Assembly: GCF_011759365.1 (NCBI RefSeq)
Contig: NZ_JAARLZ010000005.1
Coordinates: forward strand, 124,001-188,000
Source: Luteibacter anthropi
Lineage (GTDB): Bacteria; Pseudomonadota; Gammaproteobacteria; Xanthomonadales; Rhodanobacteraceae
Direction: 5' to 3'
DNA: 64,000 nt
Shown here: piece by piece, positions 24,804 through 33,457 of the stretch
Layout of the letters: each line of letters begins with the position of its first letter
How positions within the stretch are numbered: position 1 is the first letter of the stretch
The notes under the pieces: generated by a model
What the model saw: the letters and a program-made list of their open reading frames with translations, nothing else
The model's database searches: none
Told to the model about the DNA's origin: nothing
Translations under genes and position numbers: made by a program

Positions 24804-25651
24804 GATGCCCTCCTCTGGTAGATGCGCTGCGTGGAAACGAACGGCTCGAACATCGGCGCGTGGACACCGAACTGAAGTGATTCCTTGCTGCCCAGTCCCA
24901 GGAAGCCCTTGCGGACCAGTGCCTCGGAAAACAGACCCACCGCCCGATCCTGGAGATCCCGGTTGAAATAGATCAGCACGTTGCGGCAGGACACGAGGTG
25001 CACTTCGGAAAACACCGAGTCGGTGGCGAGGCTATGGTCGGCAAACACCACCTGTTTCGTCAGGCGCCGGTTGAACACCGCATTGCCATAGGCCGAGGTG
25101 TAGTAGTCCGACAGCGAGCCGCGACCGCCTGCCGCCACATAGTTGCGGCTGAACTGGGCCACGCGTTCCACCCGGTAGGTGCCCTGCTCCGCCCGGGTCA
25201 ACGCATCGGCGTTGATGTCGGTGGCATAGATCACCGTGCGCTCCAGCAGCCCTTCCTCGGCCAGCATGATCGCCAGCGACCACACTTCCTCGCCACTGCT
25301 GCACCCGGCCACCCAGACCTTGATGGACGGATACGTCGCCAGTACCGGCAGCACATCCTCGCGCAGGGCGCGGAAATAGGCCGGGTCCCGGAACATCTCC
25401 GAGACCTGCACGGTGAGGTACTGGATAGCCTCGGCGAAGAAGGCCGGCTCATGGATGATCCGGTGCTGCAGGTCGCTCACCCGGGCACAGTCGAACCGGG
25501 TCATCGCATGGCGCACCCGCCGGCGGATCGAGCTCAGCGCATAGCCACGAAAATCAAAGTGATAGCGCAGGTAGACGGCTTCCAGCAGGAGCCTGAGCTC
25601 CAGGTCGAAAAGTTGCGTCGATTCATCGGTCACCGGCGGACTTCCGGACAT
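24800..25651 (-). CDS. cheR: CheR-type protein-glutamate O-methyltransferase
   Basis: This 283-residue CheR has the N-terminal four-helix domain (YHFDFRGYALSSIRRRV), the methyltransferase core with the SAM site VWVAGCSSGEEVWSLAIML, the acidic ATDINADAL, and the asparagine region LVSCRNVLIYFN. CheR methylates glutamates on chemoreceptors, but no receptor or CheB methylesterase is encoded here; three histidine kinase/response regulator genes follow instead. It is the first gene of the operon. The target may be one of the sensors encoded downstream or a remote receptor. Confidence 0.87.
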   Translation of the reverse strand: MSGSPPVTDESTQLFDLELRLLLEAVYLRYHFDFRGYALSSIRRRVRHAMTRFDCARVSDLQHRIIHEPAFFAEAIQYLTVQVSEMFRDPAYFRALREDVLPVLATYPSIKVWVAGCSSGEEVWSLAIMLAEEGLLERTVIYATDINADALTRAEQGTYRVERVAQFSRNYVAAGGRGSLSDYYTSAYGNAVFNRRLTKQVVFADHSLATDSVFSEVHLVSCRNVLIYFNRDLQDRAVGLFSEALVRKGFLGLGSKESLQFGVHAPMFEPFVSTQRIYQRRAS

Positions 25652-25762
25652 GGAGAGCGGGCCCCGAGCCTGCCAGCCGGGGAGTCGTACAAATTTGGCA
25701 GCCGTGAATTTAACCGGATACCGGCGTGAAGGAAGTGTGGAGAGGGTAACAGGGCTGGCGCC

Positions 25763-25793
25763 GATGCATCCGGATCACGGAAGGTCACGTAAG
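25763..25793 (+). promoter_or_regulatory. ChrR-type ECF sigma promoter, site A
   Basis: GATGCATCC (25763-25771), 16 bp, then CGTAAG (25788-25793). This matches the TGATCC/CGTA type promoter read by RpoE-ChrR (ECF11) sigma factors and is identical in spacing to two other sites at 26660 and 34031. It lies 64 bp before the secreted protein at 25858. Confidence 0.75.
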
Positions 25794-25857
25794 ACACGGG
25801 GAACAATCCGCTCGCTCGGGCTCCAGGGGCGATGGCACTTTCCTCCGTGGATGCCCC

Positions 25858-26661
25858 ATGACACCCGTACTTACGCTAGGCCGCCTTGCCGCCGCTCTTG
25901 GATTGGGTTCCGGACTCCTGGCCCTGGCTCCCCCGTTGAAAGCGGCCTCCCAGGCGCATTACACCGGCACGGCCTATCGGCTGGGCACCGATGAGCTTCG
26001 TTATCGGGAAGAGCACTGGGTCTTCGACGAGGCGGGGGTGCGGAACCGGCTTGTGCTCTACCGCTGCCCCGGTGGCGCTCCGTTTGCCCGCAAGCTACTG
26101 ACATATCGCGGCGATCCGTGGGCTCCCGACATCGACTTCGAAGACCAGCGAACGGGATACCGGGAAAGTGTGCATGCGCAGGACACCCGCCTGAAGATTG
26201 TCGTGCAACGCAATCCAGGCAAACGTGCCGAGTCTGCGGAACTGCCGCTGCGTTCCGACACGGTCGTGGATGCCGGGTTCGACGATTTCGTCCGTGAGCA
26301 CTGGGCGGCCATCGATCGTGACGCTGGAACGACCGCACGCTTCGTCGTGCCGAGCCGGCTCGATGCCCTCCGGATCAAGCTCGGCCCTGACGACGACGCA
26401 CCCGCGTCCCCGCAATATCGGCATTTCCGCATGGCCCTGGGCGGCCTGCTGGGTGTCATCGCACCCAGCGTGGTGATGACCTATACCGTGGCCGGGCATC
26501 GTCTGGTCCAGTTCGAGGGCACGGGCAATATCCGCGACGATAGCGGCCAGTCGCAGCGCGTACGCATCGTTTTTGCTGCTACCGATGACCTGCCTCCCGC
26601 TTCTGCGCAGGACATCGCCGCCGCACGCGGCATGCCCCTGGTGTCACGCTGCACACAGTGA
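25858..26661 (+). CDS. Predicted periplasmic protein, sigma-regulated, unknown function
   Basis: This protein of 267 residues has a Sec-type signal peptide (hydrophobic stretch to about residue 28, cut near KAAS). The mature part begins AHYTGTAYRLGTDELRYREEHWVFDEAG and reads like a beta-rich lipid- or polymer-binding protein (YRESVHAQDTRLKIVV, SVVMTYTVAGHRLVQFEGTGNIRD), but no family is recognised. Two cysteines (one in YRCPGGAP, one near the C-terminus) could form a disulphide. It is preceded by a promoter that matches the adjacent sigma/ChrR operon, so it is probably part of the photo-oxidative stress response. Confidence 0.7.
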   Translation: MTPVLTLGRLAAALGLGSGLLALAPPLKAASQAHYTGTAYRLGTDELRYREEHWVFDEAGVRNRLVLYRCPGGAPFARKLLTYRGDPWAPDIDFEDQRTGYRESVHAQDTRLKIVVQRNPGKRAESAELPLRSDTVVDAGFDDFVREHWAAIDRDAGTTARFVVPSRLDALRIKLGPDDDAPASPQYRHFRMALGGLLGVIAPSVVMTYTVAGHRLVQFEGTGNIRDDSGQSQRVRIVFAATDDLPPASAQDIAAARGMPLVSRCTQ

Positions 26662-26690
26662 TGCATCCGTTCGGTCAGATTCCACGTAAG
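26660..26690 (+). promoter_or_regulatory. ChrR-type ECF sigma promoter, site B
   Basis: GATGCATCC (26660-26668), 16 bp, CGTAAG (26685-26690), the same boxes and spacing as site A. It lies 28 bp before the desaturase ATG, so the leader would be very short. It should drive the eight-gene lipid operon up to the lipocalin. Confidence 0.78.
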
Positions 26691-26718
26691 TGAATCAAGA
26701 CCGGCACGGGACATCCTG

Positions 26719-27675
26719 ATGAACCCCATCGCACCTTCCTCTCCTGCCACCCCGACGGTGCGACGGGGTCGATTCGCCAGCCTGCGCCTGTGGTTCGACA
26801 GCCAGGCCGTGGCGGCCACGGCCGACGACCAGCGGATCGACTGGATACGCGCCGCGCCGTTCCTGGCCATGCACCTGGCCTGCCTGTGCGTGATCTGGGT
26901 CGGGGTGTCGCCGGTCGCGCTTGTCGTGGCCGCCTCGCTCTACGCCGTGCGCATGTTCGCGCTTACGGGTTTCTATCACCGCTATTTCTCGCACCGCGCC
27001 TTCCGGACGTCCCGCACCGTCCAGTTCGTGTTCGCCATCATCGGCGCCGCCTGCGTACAGCGCGGCCCGCTGTGGTGGGCGGCTCATCATCGCCATCACC
27101 ATATCCACGCCGATACGCCGCAGGATCCGCATTCCCCGCGTGTGCATGGCTTTCTCTGGAGCCATGCCGGCTGGTTCCTGACCCCGGCCGCCTTTGCCAC
27201 GGATCTCGACCGTCTTCCCGATCTGCGTGGCTATCCGGAACTGCGCTGGCTCGACCGCTACGACCTCGTCGTGCCCGTCGTGCTGGCCATAGCGCTTTAC
27301 GTGGCAGGCGCCCTGCTCGCCACGTACTGGCCGGCGCTGGGCACCACGGGACCACAGATGCTCGTGTGGGGTTTCTTCGTCTCCACCATCGTGCTGTTCC
27401 ACGCCACGGTGACAATCAACTCGCTGGCCCACCAGTTCGGCAGGCAGCGCTTCAAGACGCGTGATGCCAGTCGCAACAACGTGTGGCTGGCCCTGCTGAC
27501 CTTCGGCGAGGGCTGGCACAACAACCATCACTTCTACCCCGGATCGGCCCGGCAGGGATTCCGCTGGTGGGAAGTGGACATCACCTGGTACGGCCTCAAA
27601 GCCATGCAGGCGCTCGGACTGGTATGGGACCTGAAGCCGATCCCGGCCTGGGTCCACGCGAAGGCAGGGAAGTGA
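26719..27675 (+). CDS. Membrane fatty acid desaturase (delta-9 type)
   Basis: This 318-residue protein has four membrane spans and the three histidine boxes of diiron acyl desaturases: HRYFSH, HHRHHH and HNNHH (in EGWHNNHHFYPGS). It inserts cis double bonds into acyl-CoA or phospholipid chains and needs O2 and an electron donor. It heads the sigma-driven operon, so its unsaturated products may feed the two methyltransferases downstream, which act on double bonds. A 1-base gap to the flavoprotein gene shows co-transcription. Chain position of desaturation is by family resemblance only. Confidence 0.9.
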   Translation: MNPIAPSSPATPTVRRGRFASLRLWFDSQAVAATADDQRIDWIRAAPFLAMHLACLCVIWVGVSPVALVVAASLYAVRMFALTGFYHRYFSHRAFRTSRTVQFVFAIIGAACVQRGPLWWAAHHRHHHIHADTPQDPHSPRVHGFLWSHAGWFLTPAAFATDLDRLPDLRGYPELRWLDRYDLVVPVVLAIALYVAGALLATYWPALGTTGPQMLVWGFFVSTIVLFHATVTINSLAHQFGRQRFKTRDASRNNVWLALLTFGEGWHNNHHFYPGSARQGFRWWEVDITWYGLKAMQALGLVWDLKPIPAWVHAKAGK

Positions 27676-27676
27676 C

Positions 27677-28957
27677 ATGCGCATTGCCATCATCGGCTCG
27701 GGCATCTCGGGACTGGCCAGCGCCTGGATGCTGGGCAAGGACCACGAGGTCGTGCTGTTCGAGGCCAACAACTATCTCGGTGGCCATACCCACACCCACG
27801 ACATCGCGCTGGATGGACGGCACTACCGGATAGATACGGGCTTCATCGTCCACAACCCTCGGCACTACCCCCTGTTGCACCGGCTGTTCGACGAACTCGG
27901 CATAACCTCCCGGCCGACGACGATGAGTTTCTCGGTGCGCAACGCGGCGACCGGACTGGAATACAACGCCACCACGCTCGACACGCTGTTCTGCCAGCGC
28001 CGCAACCTGCTGTCACCGCGTTTCATCGGCATGGTGCGCGACCTGCTGCGCTTCTACCGGGAGGCGCCGGGCGTACTGGACGATGCATCCGGTGATGCCG
28101 GCCTCGGTGACTACCTGGCGGAAAACGGCTATGGCGCAGCTTTCCGCGATGAGCACCTGCTGCCGATGGCATCGGCCCTGTGGTCTTCCCCGGCAGAGAC
28201 GATCCTGAAGTTTCCCGTGCAATACCTGGTGCGCTTCATGGCCAACCACCAGATGCTCCAGGTCGCGGATCGTCCGCAATGGCAGGTCGTGAAGGGTGGC
28301 TCGGCAACGTATATCGATGCGATGCGCAAACGCTGGAACGTGAGTGAGCGCATCGGATGCCAGGTGCATGCGGTAATTCGCCGGGCGCACGGCATCATGC
28401 TCCGCACCGCTGCGGGCGAAGAGGCCTTCGATCAAGTGGTGCTGGCCTGCCACAGTGACCAGGCGCTCGCCTTGCTCAAAGACGCCAGCGTGCAAGAGCG
28501 CGACATCCTCGGTGCCATCCCATATCAGGTCAACGACACCGTATTGCACACCGATGCCAGCGTGCTTCCCCGCCGGAGAAAGGCCTGGGCGGCGTGGAAC
28601 GCCCTGATCCCCGAGGGGCCCGGAGAACACTGCACCGTCAGCTACAACATGAACCTGCTCCAGGGGATCGATTCGCCGCGCCCCTTCGTAGTGAGCCTGA
28701 ACCAGACCGCGCGAATCGACCCGACGCAGATCCTGCGCAGGATGACCTATGCGCACCCTGTCTACACGGAAGCGACAGTTCGCGCACAGGCACGCAGGGA
28801 CGACATCCAGGGTCAACGGCACACCTGGTTTGCAGGCGCCTACTGGGGCTGGGGTTTTCACGAGGATGGCATGCGCAGTGCCGTCGATGTCGTGAACGGC
28901 ATTCGCGGTATCGGTTACGGCCCTGGCATGCCCCTCGCCGCGAGCGCCTGCACATGA
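27677..28957 (+). CDS. FAD-dependent amine-oxidase-like flavoprotein (COG2907 type)
   Basis: This 426-residue flavoprotein has a Rossmann start IAIIGSGISGLASAWMLG, a second conserved block YLGGHTHTHDI, then RIDTGFIVHNPRHYPLL, and a C-terminal FAD motif TWFAGAYWGWGFHEDGMRSA. It is the NAD(P)/FAD oxidoreductase that is always found next to DUF1365 and CFA-type methyltransferases in ChrR-sigma regulons, and homologues have been linked to desaturation or modification of methylated fatty acids. It overlaps DUF1365 by ATGA. Its precise reaction here is not shown. Confidence 0.85.
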   Translation: MRIAIIGSGISGLASAWMLGKDHEVVLFEANNYLGGHTHTHDIALDGRHYRIDTGFIVHNPRHYPLLHRLFDELGITSRPTTMSFSVRNAATGLEYNATTLDTLFCQRRNLLSPRFIGMVRDLLRFYREAPGVLDDASGDAGLGDYLAENGYGAAFRDEHLLPMASALWSSPAETILKFPVQYLVRFMANHQMLQVADRPQWQVVKGGSATYIDAMRKRWNVSERIGCQVHAVIRRAHGIMLRTAAGEEAFDQVVLACHSDQALALLKDASVQERDILGAIPYQVNDTVLHTDASVLPRRRKAWAAWNALIPEGPGEHCTVSYNMNLLQGIDSPRPFVVSLNQTARIDPTQILRRMTYAHPVYTEATVRAQARRDDIQGQRHTWFAGAYWGWGFHEDGMRSAVDVVNGIRGIGYGPGMPLAASACT

Positions 28958-29760
28958 CTGCCTGGGCCAGCGCTGTCTACGAAGGCAGCGTGACGCATCG
29001 CCGTCACCTGCCCCACCCGCATGCGTTTACCTACCGCATGGCGCAGTTGTACCTGGATCTCGACGAAATCGACGATGTGTTTCGTTCGCACTGGTTCTGG
29101 TCTGCGAGCCGGCCCAATCTTGCGCAATGGCGGCGGAGCGACTACCTCGGCGCGCCGGATGTACCGCTGGCCGATGCCATTCGCGAACAAGTGCAACGCG
29201 ACACTGGCCAGCGGCCCGGCGGCCCCATCCGCATGCTCGCGCATCTGCGCTACGCAGGTTACGTGTTCAATCCCGTGGTGTTTTATTACTGCTATGCCAC
29301 CGATGGCATCACACTCGACTGTATCGTTGCCGAGATCACGAACACGCCCTGGCGCGAGCGGCATGCCTATGTGCTTCCTGTGGACCGTGCATCCCGCCAT
29401 GGTCGTGCCATGGCCTGGGAATTCGCCAAGGCATTCCATGTATCGCCCTTCATGGCCATGGATCGCCATTACGACTGGCGGTTCACGGCCCCCGGGGATG
29501 ACCTCCGCGTCCATATGAAGGTACATCGTGCGGATGCCTGCGAATTCGACGCCACCCTGGCATTGGACAGGCGCCCGCTCACCGGGGCATCGCTCGCACG
29601 CGTGCTCTGGCGCTATCCACTGATGACCGCAAAGGTCATGGGTGCCATTCACTGGCAGGCCCTGCGCCTGTGGCTGAAGCGCACGCCTGTCCATGATCAT
29701 CCCGCCACGCCCCCACTCGCCAGCGCCCATGACGGGCACTCGCCCGGAGACGCGTCATGA
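28954..29760 (+). CDS. DUF1365 family protein
   Basis: This 268-residue protein begins SAVYEGSVTHRRHLPHPHAFTYRMAQLYLDLDEID, the DUF1365 signature, and carries FNPVVFYYCY and the late KVHRADACEFDATL. It starts in an ATGA overlap with the flavoprotein gene and ends overlapping the cfa gene start. DUF1365 is a constant partner of CFA synthases in photo-oxidative stress operons, but its chemistry is unknown. Membrane peripheral rather than integral by sequence. Confidence 0.88.
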   Translation: MTAWASAVYEGSVTHRRHLPHPHAFTYRMAQLYLDLDEIDDVFRSHWFWSASRPNLAQWRRSDYLGAPDVPLADAIREQVQRDTGQRPGGPIRMLAHLRYAGYVFNPVVFYYCYATDGITLDCIVAEITNTPWRERHAYVLPVDRASRHGRAMAWEFAKAFHVSPFMAMDRHYDWRFTAPGDDLRVHMKVHRADACEFDATLALDRRPLTGASLARVLWRYPLMTAKVMGAIHWQALRLWLKRTPVHDHPATPPLASAHDGHSPGDAS

Positions 29761-31025
29761 ACGAACTCATCAAAAACCCGCCCCTGGCTGTCCGTTCGTC
29801 CGACGCCTCTCCACTCGACCGCTTCCTGCGGCGTCAGCTGCTGGGCACGCTGGCAGCCATTAACCACGGACGCCTCGTGGTAAGCGACCCTCTCGGCTCG
29901 ACGGAACTGGGCAACACCGCCCAGGGTGCAAGCCTCCACATCGAGATCAGCGATCTGCGCTTCTATCGCATGCTGGCAACGCACGGCAGCGTAGGTGCGG
30001 CCGAAGCCTTTATCGAAGGCTGCTGGGGATGCAACGACCTGGTGGGCCTTATCCGCCTGCTGGTACGCAACCGTGATCTGCTCGATGGCATGGAAACCGG
30101 TCTCGCCCGCTGGGGCGGCATGGCGATGCGGGCCTGGCATGCCCTGCGCGAAAATACGAAGGCGGGCAGCCGGCGCAACATCGCCGCCCACTACGACCTG
30201 GGCAATGATTTCTTCCGCCTGTTTCTTTCCGACGACCTGATGTATTCGTCGGCCCTGTGGGCATCCGATACCGATACGCTCGATGCGGCATCCACGCGCA
30301 AGCTCGACGTGATCTGCCGGAAGCTGGGCCTGCAACCCGGGATGCATGTGGTGGAAATCGGTAGCGGCTGGGGTGGCTTCGCCGTGCATGCGGCCTCGCG
30401 TTACGGCTGCCAGGTCACCACCACCACCATCTCCGCCGAGCAATACCAGTTGACCTGCGCGCGCATACAGGAGGCAGGTCTTGATGACCGGGTGACGGTG
30501 CTCCAGCAGGACTATCGCGACCTCGAAGGCCGCTTTGACCGCCTTGTATCCATCGAGATGATCGAAGCCATCGGGGCCCGCTACATGGATACGTATTTCG
30601 CGAAGATCGGTCAGTTGCTCAAGCCGGACGGCGTGGCGCTCGTCCAGGCGATCACCATCGAAGACCATCGCTACGCACAGGCCCTGCGTTCGGTGGACTT
30701 CATCAAGCGCCATGTCTTTCCGGGAAGCTTCATCCCTTCGGTCAGTGCCATGCTGGCGGCAAAGACACGCAGCAGCGATCTTGCCCTCGTGCACCAGGAG
30801 GACTTTGGTCTCTCCTACGCAAGAACCCTGCATGCATGGCGCCAGCGTTTCCTCGAACGACTCGACGAGGTTCATCGACAGGGCTTCGATACGCGCTTCA
30901 CACGGCTGTGGGAGTTCTACCTCGCCTACTGCGAGGGTGGTTTCCTGGAGCGCTCCATCGGTGTGTCCCACCTGTTGCTCGCCCGCCCCGAGGCACGCCC
31001 GGCGACGGATCGGTGGGTGGCGTGA
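29757..31025 (+). CDS. CFA synthase-type SAM-dependent fatty acid methyltransferase (first copy)
   Basis: This 422-residue protein has a small N-terminal lipid-binding domain and a CMAS methyltransferase core: NIAAHYDLGNDFFRLFLSDDLMYSSA, SAM loop VVEIGSGWGGFAVHA, and SIEMIEAIG. Methylene or methyl transfer to a cis double bond of phospholipid acyl chains is expected. In R. sphaeroides a CFA-type enzyme in the ChrR regulon methylates vaccenate on the way to furan fatty acids. Here it sits in the matching operon, coupled to DUF1365 and DUF2878 by 4-bp overlaps. Cyclopropane versus methyl product cannot be told from sequence. Confidence 0.9.
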   Translation: MNELIKNPPLAVRSSDASPLDRFLRRQLLGTLAAINHGRLVVSDPLGSTELGNTAQGASLHIEISDLRFYRMLATHGSVGAAEAFIEGCWGCNDLVGLIRLLVRNRDLLDGMETGLARWGGMAMRAWHALRENTKAGSRRNIAAHYDLGNDFFRLFLSDDLMYSSALWASDTDTLDAASTRKLDVICRKLGLQPGMHVVEIGSGWGGFAVHAASRYGCQVTTTTISAEQYQLTCARIQEAGLDDRVTVLQQDYRDLEGRFDRLVSIEMIEAIGARYMDTYFAKIGQLLKPDGVALVQAITIEDHRYAQALRSVDFIKRHVFPGSFIPSVSAMLAAKTRSSDLALVHQEDFGLSYARTLHAWRQRFLERLDEVHRQGFDTRFTRLWEFYLAYCEGGFLERSIGVSHLLLARPEARPATDRWVA

Positions 31026-31582
31026 AAAACGCACGGACCACGACGATGAAGTGGTTCAACCTGGTCGGCTACCAGGCGTTGTGGTTTGCCCTGGTGATCG
31101 GTGCGGGCCGTGGACAGACAGGCTGGCCCCTCCTGGCTGGCGTGCTTTTCATAAGCATCCAGCTCGCGTTCTCTCCCGGCGCTGCGGCTGAATGCCGCCT
31201 GCTTGGGATGGCCCTGCTGTTCGGCATGGTGGTGGACGGCGTGCCATCCATGCTGGGCTGGTGGCGCTACGCCACGCCGGCACCTTCACTGCCTCCGGGC
31301 GGCGCGCCCGCCTGGATACTGATGCTCTGGCTCTGTTTTGCCACCACCTTGAACCGTTCGTTTTCATTCGTGCTTTTTCGCCCCCTGCTCGCCGCGGTCC
31401 TCGGCGCCATCGGCGCACCGCTGGCGTATCTGGGCGCCGCACGAGGATGGCAGGCCGTGGCACTTCCTTCACCCAGCCACCTGGCGGTGGCCTGGCTTGC
31501 CGTGACGTGGGCCATTGCACTGCCCGTGCTCGCCCATATGGCGGCCCTGGCCCACCCGCAGCTCGTGGAGCGCCCCTCATGA
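31022..31582 (+). CDS. DUF2878 membrane protein
   Basis: This protein of 186 residues has about six membrane segments (WFNLVGYQALWFALVIGAG, LAGVLFISIQLAF, LLGMALLFGMVVDGV and later ones) and the DUF2878 pattern. GTG 31022 overlaps the cfa stop as GTGA and has a purine-rich stretch before it; ATG 31046 has no ribosome site. DUF2878 is another constant member of CFA/DUF1365/DUF1295 operons, with unknown function. Confidence 0.82.
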   Translation: MKNARTTTMKWFNLVGYQALWFALVIGAGRGQTGWPLLAGVLFISIQLAFSPGAAAECRLLGMALLFGMVVDGVPSMLGWWRYATPAPSLPPGGAPAWILMLWLCFATTLNRSFSFVLFRPLLAAVLGAIGAPLAYLGAARGWQAVALPSPSHLAVAWLAVTWAIALPVLAHMAALAHPQLVERPS

Positions 31583-32376
31583 CCTACGCATTCCCCCTGC
31601 TGGTCCTGACCGCCCTGATGAGCGTGATCATGACCGCCGGCTGGTGGTGGCAACAGCGTCACCGCAACGCCGGCATCGTCGATGTACTGTGGGCCTCCGG
31701 CCTGGGCCTTGCCGCAGTCCTCATGGCCGTTGCCGGAGAAGGGAGCCTCCTGCCACGGGCACTGATGGGCGTCCTCGGCGCCCTGTGGTCAGCCCGACTT
31801 GCCCTGCACCTCTGGCGACGCGTGCGCTCCGAAGAAGAAGACGGCCGCTACCGCTACCTGCGCTCGCACTGGGCCGGTCACCAGGGCAAGTTCTTCGTCT
31901 TCTTCCAGGCGCAGGCGATTCTCGTCTCGCTGTTCGCCCTGCCGTTTCTCGCCGTCGCTGCGAACCCCCTGCCTTATTCGCCCTGGATGATCCTCGCGGT
32001 GCTGCTGTGGCTTGTCAGCGTCGCAGGCGAAGCCATCGCCGACCGCCAGCTGGGGCGTCATCGCGAGCAGCCCGGTCAGCGTGGCAGGACATTCCGTGGC
32101 GGTCTGTGGCGCTATTCGCGGCATCCGAATTATTTCTTCGAGTGGCTGCACTGGTTTGCCTACGTGGCGCTCGCCATCGGTTCGCCCATCGACTGGCTGG
32201 CGTGGAGCGGGCCTGTCGTCATGTACGCCTTCCTGCGCTGGGTCAGCGGCATCCCGTTTACGGAGGCGCAGGCCTTGCGTACCCGCGGCGACGACTACCG
32301 CGACTACCAGCGGACCACCCCCATGCTCATTCCCTGGTTTCCTGCCGGAGCATCCCATGAACACGATCGTCAATGA
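31579..32376 (+). CDS. DUF1295 membrane protein (steroid 5-alpha-reductase-like)
   Basis: This 265-residue, six- to seven-span membrane protein carries the C-terminal motif of the steroid reductase/isoprenylcysteine methyltransferase fold: GLWRYSRHPNYFFEWLHWFAY, then RGDDYRDYQRTTP. The motif binds NADPH or SAM in relatives. The 4-bp ATGA overlap with DUF2878 and the 20-bp overlap into the next gene show tight coupling. A lipid-reducing step is plausible; substrate unknown. Confidence 0.88.
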   Translation: MTYAFPLLVLTALMSVIMTAGWWWQQRHRNAGIVDVLWASGLGLAAVLMAVAGEGSLLPRALMGVLGALWSARLALHLWRRVRSEEEDGRYRYLRSHWAGHQGKFFVFFQAQAILVSLFALPFLAVAANPLPYSPWMILAVLLWLVSVAGEAIADRQLGRHREQPGQRGRTFRGGLWRYSRHPNYFFEWLHWFAYVALAIGSPIDWLAWSGPVVMYAFLRWVSGIPFTEAQALRTRGDDYRDYQRTTPMLIPWFPAGASHEHDRQ

Positions 32377-33445
32377 CCATCAGGCCCTGTCCACCCACGA
32401 TGCGGCGCCCGGCATCCTTGGCCTGGCAGAACGCGGACAGCTTCCCGATGCACTGATCCGCCTGGGTATCCGCCGCCTCTGCGCACAACGCCTGGCCGAA
32501 TGCCGGGCCGGCGGCATCGAAGCGGAGCAGGCGCGTCACCGGGCACTCGTGCAGAGCCTGATGCAGGCCCCGCTGGCAATCCATACCGATGCGGCAAACG
32601 CCCAGCACTATGAAGTCCCGACGGCATTCTTCCAGCACTGCCTCGGCGAGCGCCTGAAGTATTCGTCGTGCTACTTCCCCACGGGCCGCGAATCGCTGGA
32701 CCAGGCCGAACACGCCATGCTCCAGCTCTATGCCGAACGTGCGCAACTGGCCGATGGGCAGGACATCCTGGAACTGGGATGCGGCTGGGGTTCGCTCACC
32801 TTGTGGATGGCCGGTCGCTATCCCGATGCCAGCATCACGGCCGTATCGAACTCGCACTCCCAGCGCGAGCATATCGAAGCCGAAGCCCAGCGCCGCGGCC
32901 TGCAGAACATCCACGTAATCACCTGCGACATCAACGCTCTGGAGCTGCCGCCAGCGCAGTTTGATCGCTGCGTATCGGTGGAAATGTTCGAGCACGTGCG
33001 CAATCACCAGGCGCTGATGGCCCGCATTGCCGGCTGGCTACGCCCGGACGGCTCGCTCTTTGTGCACATCTTCGCTCATCGCCAGACCGCCTACCTGTTC
33101 GAGACCGCAGGCGAGGACAACTGGATGGGCCGGCATTTCTTTACCGGCGGCATGATGCCCGCTGCCGACACCCTGCTCTGGTTCCAGCGCGACCTACGCA
33201 TCGATCAACAGTGGCTGCTCGATGGCACCCATTACGAACGCACGGCCAATGCCTGGCTGGCCAATCAGGATCATCATCGCGATGCGGTAGTGCAGATCCT
33301 GTCCGACGCCTACCGGTCGAATGCACTGGGGCGGCTCTGGTTCCAACGATGGCGCATGTTCTGGATGTCGTGTGCCGAGCTGTTTGGCTATGACCATGGC
33401 CAGCAGTGGCTGGTGGCGCATTACCGCTTCGTCCGCCAACGCTAA
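32357..33445 (+). CDS. CFA-family methyltransferase-like protein (second copy)
   Basis: This 362-residue protein is related to CFA synthase but diverged: QHYEVPTAFFQHCLGERLKYSSCYF, SAM loop ILELGCGWGSLTLWMA, then CVSVEMFEHV. It lacks the N-terminal lipid domain of the first copy, starting instead with a short helical region. Such shorter CMAS-like enzymes often accompany the full-length one in ChrR regulons. It starts 20 bp inside the DUF1295 gene. It may methylate the same chain at a different step, but this is inference. Confidence 0.83.
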   Translation: MNTIVNDHQALSTHDAAPGILGLAERGQLPDALIRLGIRRLCAQRLAECRAGGIEAEQARHRALVQSLMQAPLAIHTDAANAQHYEVPTAFFQHCLGERLKYSSCYFPTGRESLDQAEHAMLQLYAERAQLADGQDILELGCGWGSLTLWMAGRYPDASITAVSNSHSQREHIEAEAQRRGLQNIHVITCDINALELPPAQFDRCVSVEMFEHVRNHQALMARIAGWLRPDGSLFVHIFAHRQTAYLFETAGEDNWMGRHFFTGGMMPAADTLLWFQRDLRIDQQWLLDGTHYERTANAWLANQDHHRDAVVQILSDAYRSNALGRLWFQRWRMFWMSCAELFGYDHGQQWLVAHYRFVRQR

Positions 33446-33457
33446 GGGAGGCAAGCC

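Noticed and set aside
29697-31034. 445-residue open frame on the minus strand
   Set aside because: Antisense shadow of the first CFA-type methyltransferase gene.
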